A stretch of DNA of 20,054 nt from Thalassiosira profunda (GCA_036939355.1 JALLAP010000234.1:1-20054), one strand, 5' to 3'. Positions 8,247 to 16,734 are shown, numbered from the stretch's first letter. A program made the numbers and translations. Notes: generated by a model from the sequence alone, not told the origin.

Positions 8247-9137
8247 ATGGGCTCCGAGTGGAAGGACAGCTCCACCAAGCGCGCCGTCGCTGCCCGCATT
8301 CAGACGGCGCTCTACACCCACCAAAGGCTCGCCTTCCTCCTATCTGTCCTCCTCGTGTCCCTTCTCTATTATGCATGCACCGACCGACCGTCGTCGCCCT
8401 ATGTGTCGAAACGATACGGGCTTGGGGCGGGCGACAAGGCAGGGGAGCTCAAGTCGGCATTGCGGCGAAAGGGCGACGGACGCGCCGCGGTGGCCATCAT
8501 ACGCGTCGTCGGCATGAAGAGCGAGAACGATCCCGCTGACGTGCAATACTTGGTGCAGGTGAAGAGCCACGACTATCCGATAGTGCCCTTCCGAGGGTCG
8601 GTGTGCTTGCTGGGCGGGAACGCCAACAAGCACGACGCGACACCGTTGGATACGCTCAAACGGGAGCTGAGCGAGGAACTGCACCAACCAGAGTGGATAG
8701 ACCAGATCGATCCGGCGAATATAGTAGACTCCTCGGACGCCCAGCTGAAAGACGGGCCACTCAACAACTCTTCGGCCCTCCCCGCCACGCCCGGGAGGGG
8801 GGTGCGCTACCTCGGTGCAACGCTGCATTTCCAAAGCTCAGAACTGATCGGCAAACCCAACCCCTACGCATTTATATGTGCATTGTACGAGATCACGCTG
8901 CGACCGGAGGATCTGCCCCCGAGCGTGCTGTACCCGCGCGGGGCCAACCTGCAGGAGGGACGGATGGTATTGCTGACGGAGGACCAGCTGATAAGACATT
9001 CGACGTTTGCGTGGGGATACGAATACACAGTGGAGAAGTACTTTGGGAAGAAGACGGCGAACAAGCAGAAGGGAACGGCCGTTTCGAATGTGGAGAAGGA
9101 GGCGTGGGCAGAGACGATATGGACGCCGGCAAATTGA
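8247..9137 (+). CDS. Membrane-anchored Nudix hydrolase-like protein
   Basis: 296 residues from the ATG at 8247. An N-terminal hydrophobic segment (about 28-43, RLAFLLSVLLVSLLYYACT) looks like a signal anchor, so the rest probably faces a lumen or the outside. The body has a Nudix-like beta core (AAVAIIRVVG, QYLVQVKS, FRGSVCLLGG). A Nudix-box helix follows, LDTLKRELSEEL (about 134-145), which keeps the metal-binding REXXEE. Nudix enzymes hydrolyse nucleoside diphosphates linked to other groups. The consensus box is GX5EX7REUXEEXGU, with U a bulky hydrophobic. Here the first Glu and last Gly are not in the expected places (GGNANKHDATP and ELHQ), so this is a divergent member and its substrate is unknown. 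It is tail-to-tail with the F-box gene, only 80 bp apart. Confidence 0.7.
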   Translation: MGSEWKDSSTKRAVAARIQTALYTHQRLAFLLSVLLVSLLYYACTDRPSSPYVSKRYGLGAGDKAGELKSALRRKGDGRAAVAIIRVVGMKSENDPADVQYLVQVKSHDYPIVPFRGSVCLLGGNANKHDATPLDTLKRELSEELHQPEWIDQIDPANIVDSSDAQLKDGPLNNSSALPATPGRGVRYLGATLHFQSSELIGKPNPYAFICALYEITLRPEDLPPSVLYPRGANLQEGRMVLLTEDQLIRHSTFAWGYEYTVEKYFGKKTANKQKGTAVSNVEKEAWAETIWTPAN

Positions 9138-9217
9138 CCACATAATTGGCCCTGCGATTTGTATCTTTCGTGGTACTTGTACAACAAACCCCCGGCCTGC
9201 GTCCTCGATTCCAGACG

Positions 9218-9973
9218 TCAGAAGTCTCCTGCATTCCCCATCCACACTTCTGTATTGCAGGCCGTGCAGAAAAAGATTTGCAGCCCATAATACTTACGAT
9301 CATCCGGATCTCTCCCCAAATAAAAACTAGCCAAACTACCTGGTGCATCTCTGCGCGTTGCATTGCAGGATGAGCACTTCAACTTGTGAGCAAAATCATC
9401 CCCGTTCAGAAGGTCGTTGATGTTCTCCATAAATCGGCACAGTTGCAGGCTGTCCCTCTCCCGCCACTTCCGAGGAAGCATAATGCATTTGAGAGCCCTG
9501 GCGTCAACAAGGCGCTCAAGTATTGGAAGCACCACGTCCTCCGACAACAATGGATCTGGGATGATTTTTGAACTCTCGTGAAGGCCCACGAGGCTGATGT
9601 CGACGTCCTCAAGCACGGTTGAGTTCCGCAGTGGCTCCAATCCTGCCCCCGTCACGTTCACACATCCCGCCAGCCGCAACATTTTTAGGCGGTCGATTGC
9701 GCCAATGCACCCAAATGCTGCACCGAGGTCGTCGTCCGTCAGCCTTGCCGCCAGGCTCTTCTCGACTTCGCTGAAGTCTAGCTCCTCCCATGCGTTTAGA
9801 GGCGACGCCAACAACTCCGCGCTCGCCATCGACAGTGGACCACGCGTCCAGTTGCGGTCCCGCCACGACGCCGAGGGCGCCGTCAGTGCCACCGCGAGCA
9901 GGGCACGGGAGGGCGCCGCCAAGTAGGATGCCACATCGTACACGATGCCGTCGGGGAGGTTGGCGAGGTCCAT
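9218..9973 (-). CDS. F-box/LRR-like protein with C-terminal CxxC pairs
   Basis: 251 residues from the ATG at 9973. The N-terminus (LANLPDGIVYDVASYLAAPSR, about 3-23) has the F-box pattern that binds SKP1 in SCF ubiquitin ligases. Residues about 78-128 resemble Cys-containing LRRs of the F-box/AMN1 type (LTDDDLGAAFG, LKMLRLAGCVNVTGAGLEPL). The tail has two Cys pairs, C200-x2-C203 and C236-x2-C239, a likely zinc site. Upstream codons to 10231 are open but look non-coding. The second Cys pair lies inside a stretch bounded by a perfect splice donor and a usable acceptor (9297-9250); see findings. Function as a ubiquitin-ligase substrate adaptor is inferred. Confidence 0.72.
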   Translation of the reverse strand: MDLANLPDGIVYDVASYLAAPSRALLAVALTAPSASWRDRNWTRGPLSMASAELLASPLNAWEELDFSEVEKSLAARLTDDDLGAAFGCIGAIDRLKMLRLAGCVNVTGAGLEPLRNSTVLEDVDISLVGLHESSKIIPDPLLSEDVVLPILERLVDARALKCIMLPRKWRERDSLQLCRFMENINDLLNGDDFAHKLKCSSCNATRRDAPGSLASFYLGRDPDDRKYYGLQIFFCTACNTEVWMGNAGDF

Positions 9974-10436
9974 GCTGGGGGAGGCGCGGCGGGGCAGTAG
10001 GCGAGGAATGATTGACGAAAGAGAGGAAGGAAGGAGAGAGGTCCTGCGAGTCGTGAGTCGTGAGTCGTGCGATGTGCAGCCAGGAGCCAGGCCCTCCTCC
10101 TCTTCCCCTCCTCCCACACAGCTCACAGCCCCTCTGCCCGGCCCTCCGCCATTGCAGCTGAATTGATCGAACCGCAGCAGAAAAGCATGGAAGGGCTCGT
10201 TTCTACCCTGATGAACATAAGATATGCGCAATTTTGAGAACTGTGTATGCTACAATAGGAACACTGGCCAAGAATAAGATTTGCCTTGTCTCATATCCCT
10301 GGAAGAATGGCCGGGAATATCTTCATTTTGCTCCAACTTCCATCAAATAAGATTGAGACGCATCCCTTTCTGATCACTCCATGAATTCAATAGGACGAAG
10401 AATAGGCAACCGCTCCCGCGTCTCTCCACCACCCGT
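9974..10436. other. Intergenic region upstream of the F-box gene, no gene seen
   Basis: The 463 bp between the F-box start and the 3' end of the next minus-strand gene hold the F-box promoter and leader. The left part is purine-rich (GAGAGGAAGGAAGGAGAGAG) with a triple GAGTCGT repeat. The right part (10165-10400) is A/T-richer with no sizeable open frame of coding quality. Confidence 0.5.
10048..10068. repeat. GAGTCGT x3 tandem microsatellite
   Basis: Three perfect adjacent copies of a 7-bp unit, at 10048-10054, 10055-10061 and 10062-10068. They lie about 80-95 bp upstream of the F-box start codon, probably in its leader or promoter. Confidence 0.85.
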
Positions 10437-11354
10437 CTACAAGATGCCCCGCAGCACGTCCTTCACGTCGTAATTCTTCCCCGCCACCGTGTGCATCACC
10501 AGCGTCGGGGGCTTCTTCCCCCTTCCGCCCTTCCTTTTTGCCGGGGTATCGTCCTCCGCCTCCACCTGTGTCTTTCCCTGCTTCATCCCCACCAAGATCC
10601 CCTGCGCCTCCTTCAAATTCTCCGCCTCCTTCTTTTTTTGCCGTTCCTGCTGCTTCGTCCGCTCCAAGGCCACGTCGTGCTGCATTCCCCGCCCCGTGCG
10701 GCGGTGGTGGAGCTCCATCGCCGATCGGGCGAGGTGTTCTGTGTAGGCCACGTCGGAATAATCGTGCGTCATGTTGTGCGGGATGGGGGGCTGGGCGACC
10801 AGCGGGGGCAAAAAGGAGATCTGTCGCGATCCCATCGACAAGTTGGACGCGTCGGGATCCCCCTTGGCTTTTTTTATTGCATCCGCAGAATCTCCCTCGG
10901 CCTCGCAGTAGCTCCGGTCGACGCGGCGGCCCACCCCCATCAACCTCTGGTGCGCCAACAACAAACTGCTGTACGAATTGCGCAGCCGTCCCATCGCCTG
11001 GGCCTCGCCCGCCGCCTGCAACAAGTGGTCCACCTCGTTCATCGCGTCGTCGATCGCGTCGGGCGCGCGGGGCTGCCCCGAGAACAGCGACGCCGACAGG
11101 TTGGAATGCTCGTTGGCGTGGAGGGCCGAGAGGCTCCCGTAGTACGCGCTGGCGGATTCCTTGTTGATGCCCCCGGCGGGGAGCTTGCGCGGAGGGGAGG
11201 CGGGGCCGGCCCGCCGCGCCGATTGGTCGCTCACGGGGACGGGATAGGGGGGCGGCGGGTCCGCGTCGTCGGAGGAGGCGACGCGCTTTGCGTGGGGGGC
11301 GGCGTCGGCCGCGGAGCCGCGGGCGGAGGCGGTGGGCTTCTTGCGCTTCGCCAT
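10437..11354 (-). CDS. Unrecognised basic, probably nuclear protein
   Basis: 305 residues from the ATG at 11354, opening MAKRKKPTASARG. I do not recognise a family. The N-terminus (1-65) is Ala/Pro/Ser-rich with basic clusters that could be nuclear localisation signals. Residues about 66-150 look helical (DAIDDAMNEVDHLLQAAGEA and SSLLLAHQRLMGVGRR). Residues about 190-265 include a strongly charged helix (LERTKQQERQKKKEAENLKE). Near the C-terminus KRKGGRGKKPP resembles the GRGKP-type core of an AT-hook, before a short final block HTVAGKNYDVKDVLRGIL that looks conserved. A nuclear or chromatin role is only inferred. Open codons extend upstream to 11459 but look like leader sequence. It is divergent from the dehydrogenase gene. 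Confidence 0.7.
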   Translation of the reverse strand: MAKRKKPTASARGSAADAAPHAKRVASSDDADPPPPYPVPVSDQSARRAGPASPPRKLPAGGINKESASAYYGSLSALHANEHSNLSASLFSGQPRAPDAIDDAMNEVDHLLQAAGEAQAMGRLRNSYSSLLLAHQRLMGVGRRVDRSYCEAEGDSADAIKKAKGDPDASNLSMGSRQISFLPPLVAQPPIPHNMTHDYSDVAYTEHLARSAMELHHRRTGRGMQHDVALERTKQQERQKKKEAENLKEAQGILVGMKQGKTQVEAEDDTPAKRKGGRGKKPPTLVMHTVAGKNYDVKDVLRGIL

Positions 11355-11566
11355 GATGGGTGCGTGGGGAGCGTGGTGCCGCCGTCGAGGTAGTTGGTTG
11401 TTTTTGTTGGGGGCAGCGAAAATGAACGTCGGCGGCAGCTCAATAGAATTGTACCCCATTGGCTTTCTCCCACACAGTTGTGTTGCTAATAATCGCTGGG
11501 GTCTAAATATTCACGGCAATTGCAATTAGCAATTCTCTCACATCTTGCGCTCATTCGACGTTGACG
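11355..11566. promoter_or_regulatory. Shared head-to-head promoter region, basic-protein and dehydrogenase genes
   Basis: A 212-bp gap between divergent starts. It contains a CCAAT box on the minus strand (ATTGG at 11458-11462) and an A/T-rich stretch, 11485-11530, with repeated CAATT/GCAATT strings just before the dehydrogenase start. Confidence 0.5.
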
Positions 11567-12826
11567 ATGCTCCCACTCGCCGCGGCCCTCTCCCTCGCCT
11601 CCCTCTCGCCCCTCCGCACCGCCACCGCCCTTCGCTCGGCCTCTCTTCGCCTTCGGCCCGCGCTGGCCGCCTCGTCTGCGTCCGCCTGCGCAAGAAGACA
11701 CACTTGCCACCCTCACACACATCACTTCTCGACGACCTCCCTCCAACAAACGAGCAACGGCAATAATATGGAAGGCGTCTACTGGAACCGCGAGACGAGC
11801 AGCGCATCTATTCATGATGGGCCCATCACCAAACACGCGCGGATTCTGGCCCTCTGCGATCCCGAGGACCCGAACAACCGGCCGCTCTACGAGGGCCCCT
11901 TGCCGGAGGGCGCCGAGCTGCTCAAAGTCGGTGCATCACTTGCCGACTTTGACCAGAAGGACATCGTAGAGAAGGAGCCGAATGTTATATTCGTCTCCCA
12001 TCCGGGGGCAAGGGAGCCATTGGTGCAATTGCTCGGCAGATTTCGTTCGGTGGAGTGGGTGCACACTCGCAGTGCCGGCATCGACTTCATCTCCTGCCAG
12101 GATCTCTTTGCCAAGCTCGGATCGGAGATCGCCCTCACAAACGCCAAGGGCATGTTCAGCAGCACCCTCGCAGAGTATTGCATGATGGCGTGCTCGTATT
12201 TTGCAAAGGATTTGCCGCGGCTGCTACGGCAGAAGGGCGATGCGAGATGGGAGCAATATGCCGTATTAGAATTGCGGGGAGCGACGTTGGGCGTCGTGGG
12301 CTACGGCGACATTGGCAGGGCGAGCGCCAAACTGGCCAAGGCGTACGGCATGCGGGTGTTGGGGCTGAAACGGAATGCCGCCTCGTTTCAGGACGAGTAC
12401 TGCGACAAGGTGTACGGGATGGAGGGGCTGAACGAGTTGGTGGCGCAAAGCGACTACCTCCTCATTTCGACGCCGCTGACGGAACAAACGCGGGGAATGA
12501 TCTCCGCCGACGTGCTCTCCAACTGCAAACCATCGGCAGTGATCATCAACGTCGGCCGCGGCCCCATCATAGACGAGGAAGCACTTATCGCGGCGTTGAA
12601 GAACGGCACCATTAAAGGAGCGGGCCTCGACGTCATGACTGTCGAGCCGCTGCCCCGGGAGAGCGAGCTGTGGAAGCTCGACAACGTGCTGCTCAGCCCG
12701 CACAACATGGACATGACGACGACGTTCATGAAGGAGAGCACGGAGTTCTTCGTGGGGGAGAACTTGCCCCGGTTCGTGCGGGGCGAGCGACTGTTGAACC
12801 CGGTGGACAAGACGGCTGGGTACTGA
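11567..12826 (+). CDS. D-isomer-specific 2-hydroxyacid dehydrogenase (glyoxylate/hydroxypyruvate reductase-like), organelle-targeted
   Basis: 419 residues from the ATG at 11567. The first ~65 residues are Ser/Ala/Arg-rich with no acidic residues and end near HHFSTTSL. This favours a mitochondrial presequence, though a plastid route is possible. The enzyme core has the Rossmann motif GYGDIG (245-250). It also has the three catalytic residues of the family: Arg331 (INVGRGPIIDEEAL), Glu360 (GAGLDVMTVEPLP) and His379 (LSPHN). These enzymes interconvert 2-oxoacids and D-2-hydroxyacids using NAD(P)H. The residue block after the second beta strand is LGLKRN. NAD-specific members have an Asp there, and the basic residues suggest NADPH preference. 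A role in glyoxylate or hydroxypyruvate reduction (photorespiration) is inferred; other 2-oxoacids are possible. Confidence 0.9.
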   Translation: MLPLAAALSLASLSPLRTATALRSASLRLRPALAASSASACARRHTCHPHTHHFSTTSLQQTSNGNNMEGVYWNRETSSASIHDGPITKHARILALCDPEDPNNRPLYEGPLPEGAELLKVGASLADFDQKDIVEKEPNVIFVSHPGAREPLVQLLGRFRSVEWVHTRSAGIDFISCQDLFAKLGSEIALTNAKGMFSSTLAEYCMMACSYFAKDLPRLLRQKGDARWEQYAVLELRGATLGVVGYGDIGRASAKLAKAYGMRVLGLKRNAASFQDEYCDKVYGMEGLNELVAQSDYLLISTPLTEQTRGMISADVLSNCKPSAVIINVGRGPIIDEEALIAALKNGTIKGAGLDVMTVEPLPRESELWKLDNVLLSPHNMDMTTTFMKESTEFFVGENLPRFVRGERLLNPVDKTAGY

Positions 12827-13370
12827 GCTTGCGACGCCTACAACACAACTTCATCCCGTGGAGCTGGACCTTTATTTGTTGAGCTGGACCTTTGCCTGCT
12901 GGGCTAGACCACTGCCTGCAGTAGCGCTCTAAAACTTGGCAAACGCAACTGCAGCCCTGCATCGACCCACCGAATCTGGGATTGTTCGAAAAGGAGGGAG
13001 CAACAACCATACCAGGATTGAATGCGTGTGTCTTGGACACGGTCAGCCAGTCATGTGATATGTGAGCTTTTGTGGGAGGCAAGAGAAAGGGGGGAGTATT
13101 TGGTACAGTCAGTCACTCCAATCTGATACCGACGAATGCATTCATGCGTGGATTCGCTGGATGTTCACGCTGATTGCCAACGACTGTCTGAAGCACGTTG
13201 GTGCATCTCTTCTAGGTCCTCTGCTCACAAATCAAGCACTCACAATTTCGCTGAATAGCGCCGAACAGAAGCCTCTGTTTGATCAAAGTGAGTGTACCCG
13301 GAATACCATAGTGAATGCATGCCGTTAATCCTCTCGAATCTCTGACGTTGGCCGCGCGCATACGATAGTC
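12827..13370. other. Intergenic region between dehydrogenase and TSP3 genes
   Basis: 544 bp hold the dehydrogenase 3' region with a 20-bp tandem repeat (12861-12920) and the promoter of the secreted-protein gene. The string GAATGCAT occurs twice, at 13134-13141 (inside the palindrome GAATGCATTC) and at 13313-13320, the latter about 50 bp before the start codon. An 88-codon open frame at 13062-13328 shows no family resemblance and I do not call it. Confidence 0.5.
12861..12920. repeat. Three imperfect 20-bp tandem units in the dehydrogenase 3' region
   Basis: Units start at 12861, 12881 and 12901: GAGCTGGACCTTTATTTGTT, GAGCTGGACCTTTGCCTGCT and GGGCTAGACCACTGCCTGCA. The first two share their first 13 bases, and the second and third share most of TTGCCTGC. 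The array begins 34 bp after the stop codon, so it is probably in the 3' UTR. Confidence 0.8.
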
Positions 13371-14570
13371 ATGAAGCTCTCCTCCCTTCTCGCCGCCCTC
13401 TCCCTTCTTCCCACGGCGTCCTCAAGCGGCGTCGTCGTAAGTTGGGGTAGTCAGTCCGGCGGCGATCTCAAGAACGCAGGCTCAACCAGCTTTGGGTATT
13501 CCGTTTTGGAGAACCAGCTCATTTCTGATGGATTCACCGTTCTGGACGGCCTGACTTCACTCGTCGGGGGCCTTGGGGGCGTCAACCTTTTCTTCCACGG
13601 CAAAGGTGGATCGAACATTGGCGCTTCCGCCACCGAACAGGCTGCAGCCAAGGCTGCCATCGAGGCCGGAACTTGCTTCATTATTGAGAGCAATTCCGTC
13701 TCTTCCAGTCAGTCGTCAGCGAACGCGTTGATCGATGCCCTTGGAGCGTCAGGTCCTGTTGTGGGGCCTGTCACTGGTGGCTCCAATGGTGGCACTGCAG
13801 GCACCTTCATTGCCGACGGTTTGAGCACTTGCGGCCCTTACGGAGACGGCGACTTGAACGGAGAAACATTCGGCGCTTCCTTAAGTGCTGAGATCACTCC
13901 CAATAGCGCCACCATCATCGGAACCAACGGAGTGGATAGTTGGGCCGAATGGAAGCCGTGCCCCACCTGCGGATCTGTAATGGTCGTTGGTGATCCATTC
14001 GCATTCAATCTTTTCACCGCGTCGGGATCCTTGTCCAACCCAAACAACCTCAACGCCTACATGAACTTTATCCACAACTGCGTCGCCGGTATCACTGCCT
14101 GCGACGTCGATACCGACGGCGACGGCGTGCTCGATGACGTCGACAACTGCCCTAGCACTCCCAACGCTGATCAAGCCGACTTGGATGGCGATGGCGTGGG
14201 AGATGCCTGCGACGATGACATTGATGGTGATGGAGTGATCAATGGGGGCGATGACTGCGCCGAGACGGCCCTTGGAGACCCTGTCAACGGAGACGGATGC
14301 TCGCCCGCCCAGTTGTGCCTCTGCGATGATGAGTGGAAGAATCACGGACAGTACGTGAAGTGCGTCGCGCAGGTCTCCGGAGACCTCGTTGAAGCTGAGA
14401 TCATCACGGACGAACAGAAGGACGAAATCGTGGCTGCAGCCGCTGAGTCTAACTGTGGCCGCGAAGCTGTCGAGCGCGAGTCCTCCGAGGACAGCAGCGA
14501 ATCTTCAGATGACAGCAGCGAGTCCTCCGAGGATGGTGAGGGTCTGAAAGGACTCCGAGGAAGGAACTAG
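13371..14570 (+). CDS. Secreted protein: amidotransferase-like domain, thrombospondin type-3 Ca-binding repeats, WKNHG Cys domain, acidic Ser tail
   Basis: 399 residues. A clear signal peptide (MKLSSLLAALSLLPTASSS) implies secretion or cell-wall location. Residues about 20-240 form an alpha/beta domain resembling class-I amidotransferase-like/DUF4350 folds (VNLFFHGKGGSNIG, TCFIIESNS, VMVVGDPFAF); this is tentative and no catalytic triad is assigned. Residues about 245-297 are thrombospondin type-3 repeats (DTDGDGVLDDVDNCP, DLDGDGVGDACDD, DIDGDGVINGGDDC), which bind Ca2+ through Asp side chains. Residues about 317-363 (LCDDEWKNHGQYVKCV, EIITDEQKDEIV, SNCG) resemble a small Cys domain that I recall beside TSP3 repeats in marine bacterial surface proteins. 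The tail (371-389) is nearly all Ser/Glu/Asp, a good casein-kinase-type target. A wall or biomineral role is inferred only. Confidence 0.82.
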   Translation: MKLSSLLAALSLLPTASSSGVVVSWGSQSGGDLKNAGSTSFGYSVLENQLISDGFTVLDGLTSLVGGLGGVNLFFHGKGGSNIGASATEQAAAKAAIEAGTCFIIESNSVSSSQSSANALIDALGASGPVVGPVTGGSNGGTAGTFIADGLSTCGPYGDGDLNGETFGASLSAEITPNSATIIGTNGVDSWAEWKPCPTCGSVMVVGDPFAFNLFTASGSLSNPNNLNAYMNFIHNCVAGITACDVDTDGDGVLDDVDNCPSTPNADQADLDGDGVGDACDDDIDGDGVINGGDDCAETALGDPVNGDGCSPAQLCLCDDEWKNHGQYVKCVAQVSGDLVEAEIITDEQKDEIVAAAAESNCGREAVERESSEDSSESSDDSSESSEDGEGLKGLRGRN

Positions 14571-14754
14571 GGTGGCCACGCTGATGTGCAAGTGCAAATT
14601 TGACACCTCGAGCGGATCTATCGCCTCAGAGCCACAAGAATATGTTGGGCCCTATACTTGACTTCGGAGTCACGTCAAGAAGATGCATGCATGGTCGTTT
14701 GAGAAGATATAGGAGACTCTTCATTAGATGTTAGCAGAACGCTAGTGTATGCTG

Positions 14755-16734
14755 TTATTCTGCAAGCTTGATCTGGTTGTAGAAGTAGCTCAATAGATTG
14801 GGCTGCTCGTCCTCCTTCCTCGGCCCGCCAAGCAGAGACTCTGCGTGGCTCGCCGCAGACACATTGTCGTTGCTTCCTATCTGCACGTTCATGATGCTGT
14901 CCAGCTCATCCAACGAATAGCCATCGATCCCGCTCCATGGGCTCCGTGGCCCGACCGAGCTCGACGAGTACTCAAGCGGAGAACATGCCTCGTCGGCATT
15001 CTTCGATAGAGTTGATGGAAAAGACTTTTGTTCGGCGAGGTCCTTTGCTGGCACTCCCGCAACCACCTTGCCGCTTTCCAGCTGCTCGATCGCAGGCTCT
15101 GCCCCATCCGACGATACTGGATCAGGTGCATTCTCTTCTGCAACTGGCCCCGCAGGATCCTGACGATTGCTTGCAGTAGCTTCAGTCTCGGCAGCCTCCG
15201 CCTTCGAGCCAACATTCGCCCGGAGCGCCCTGCCCATTCCCTTCGCCCTCGTCATGGCCATCGCCAGGACCCGCCTCCGCTGCTCCTCCTCCTGCGCCGC
15301 AGTGGTCGCTTTGGCGCGCGACCTGTCGCACTGCACCTCGTTCCCTGCGTCACGCAACCCCTGGCCTGGCCTCTGGGATTGACTCCTCCGGAACTGCGAG
15401 AACTGATCCCTCATGCGCAGCAGCTGCTCCGACGCCGTCGTCGAGTTGCGCTGGGAGGCGTGCAACTCGTCCTGCAGCCGCTGCCGGTCGTTGTTCGCCA
15501 TCTGGAGCAGGTTCTGCGACGCGGCGAGCTGCTCGCTCAACTCCCCCATCTTTCGCTCCAGCTCCATCGCATTGTAATCCTTGCGCTGCAGTTGCTCGGT
15601 CAGACTTTCGCACTGGCTTTCGAGGTGGGAGATCTCGCTCCGGCACACCTCGAACTCGGCGGCCATCTTCTCCCGCTCGACGTTCGTCTCGTGCATCTCC
15701 CGCTGAAAGGCGACGTTCTCCTCCGTGAGCCGGGCGTAGTTGGCGAGCAGGCCGTCGCGGACGTTCTCCGATTCGGACGCCACCGCCTGGGCCTCCTGCG
15801 CCCGCGCTTGTTCCTCGCGGCATTGCCGCTGGGCGGTGTCCAACTCCCCCTTCAGCTGTTCGTTTTCGGCGGCCAGCTGCTCCACATTCCTCTGGCATTG
15901 CCGGAATTCCCCCTCCATCTGCCGCAGTCCCCCCTCCCTCTCCTCGCAAAGACCGTTCAGCCTCCCATTCTCCCCCTCCAATCGCCGCACCTTCTCCTCC
16001 AGCTCTTTGATCGCGTCCCGTGCCGCCGGATCCATCGCGCGGGTCTGCAGCTCGTCCACCACGTTCTCGAACATGGACAGCAACGCGTGCAGCGCCCGGG
16101 ATTTCTTCACCCGCTGCTGCTCGTTCTCGGTGCGGGAGACGGCCGCCTGCATGTTCTTGAGGGTGTCGATGAACTGGTGCATTTCCTCCATGCGGTTGGG
16201 ACGTGGCGTTTGTTGCGGGTGTAGATTGGGCGCGAAGGGGTTGGATGGACCGGGCTGCTGCATGGATTGCAATTTCAGAGCGAGATTGGACACCCTGTCC
16301 TCCACCGGCGTGGCTCTGTGATTGTACGGATCGCACACATTATTTATATGCATCCCCTGATATTGGGGCAGTGGCGCCGTTGGTGGAAAATGCATCGGGG
16401 CCGACAGGGGCATTGCAACGTGGTGTTGCGCGCCCTGCATCTGCGGGGTCTGGTAGCTGCCGTGGCCGACGGGTGCGCCGCCGTGCACGTCCAAGCCGGG
16501 ATTTCCAAATCGCGGCACGCTGATCGACGCCGGCGGCGCCGTCCGGGGCGCCGTGGCGGGCGCCGTGGATATCGCCGGGGTGGGCAGCGTCCGTGGATTT
16601 GAGGGCTGAACCACTCCGTCATTGGACGAGCTCACGCCATTGTATCCGCTCCGCCGAGGCACCCGCTTCGCGAGCTGCGTGTAGGAGAGCTCCGTCGGAG
16701 ACGGGGGACGCGGGAGCGTGGTAGGGGGCGACAT
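14755..16734 (-). CDS. Long coiled-coil protein, unrecognised
   Basis: 659 residues from the ATG at 16734; open codons upstream to 16947 overlap the promoter and look non-coding. The N-terminus (1-180) is disordered and Pro/Ser/Thr-rich (PTPAISTAPATAPRTAPPAS). Residues about 180-450 form a long coiled coil rich in Glu, Gln, Arg and Leu with few helix breakers (IKELEEKVRRLEGENGRL, LAAENEQLKGELDTAQRQ, MELERKMGELSEQLAASQNL). The C-terminal 200 residues are acidic and disordered, ending SYFYNQIKLAE. No enzyme or motor motif is visible. Coiled coils of this kind scaffold centrosomal, Golgi or cytoskeletal structures, but such matches can be compositional, so I give no function. It is divergent from the plastid-protein gene and tail-to-tail with the TSP3 gene, 184 bp apart. 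Confidence 0.8.
   Translation of the reverse strand: MSPPTTLPRPPSPTELSYTQLAKRVPRRSGYNGVSSSNDGVVQPSNPRTLPTPAISTAPATAPRTAPPASISVPRFGNPGLDVHGGAPVGHGSYQTPQMQGAQHHVAMPLSAPMHFPPTAPLPQYQGMHINNVCDPYNHRATPVEDRVSNLALKLQSMQQPGPSNPFAPNLHPQQTPRPNRMEEMHQFIDTLKNMQAAVSRTENEQQRVKKSRALHALLSMFENVVDELQTRAMDPAARDAIKELEEKVRRLEGENGRLNGLCEEREGGLRQMEGEFRQCQRNVEQLAAENEQLKGELDTAQRQCREEQARAQEAQAVASESENVRDGLLANYARLTEENVAFQREMHETNVEREKMAAEFEVCRSEISHLESQCESLTEQLQRKDYNAMELERKMGELSEQLAASQNLLQMANNDRQRLQDELHASQRNSTTASEQLLRMRDQFSQFRRSQSQRPGQGLRDAGNEVQCDRSRAKATTAAQEEEQRRRVLAMAMTRAKGMGRALRANVGSKAEAAETEATASNRQDPAGPVAEENAPDPVSSDGAEPAIEQLESGKVVAGVPAKDLAEQKSFPSTLSKNADEACSPLEYSSSSVGPRSPWSGIDGYSLDELDSIMNVQIGSNDNVSAASHAESLLGGPRKEDEQPNLLSYFYNQIKLAE

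Noticed and set aside
10491..11393. 300-codon plus-strand open frame
   Set aside because: Antisense to the basic-protein gene. It is Arg/Gly/Leu-rich, as expected from a G/C-rich shadow; the minus-strand product has better protein character.
13062..13328. 88-codon open frame upstream of the secreted-protein gene
   Set aside because: Its coding-like signal is weak, it has no homologous motif, and it sits where the promoter of the next gene should be.
12827..13370. tRNA or other structured RNA in the longer gaps
   Set aside because: I looked for the T-loop GGTTCRANTC pattern and cloverleaf arms in the larger intergenic regions and found none.
13437..13479. GTAAGT donor and GCAG acceptor near the start of the secreted-protein gene
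   Set aside because: Splicing would remove 43 nt and shift the frame, while the unspliced frame continues into the whole conserved protein.
15028..16224. 398-codon plus-strand open frame
   Set aside because: Leu/Arg-rich mirror of the coiled-coil heptads on the minus strand.
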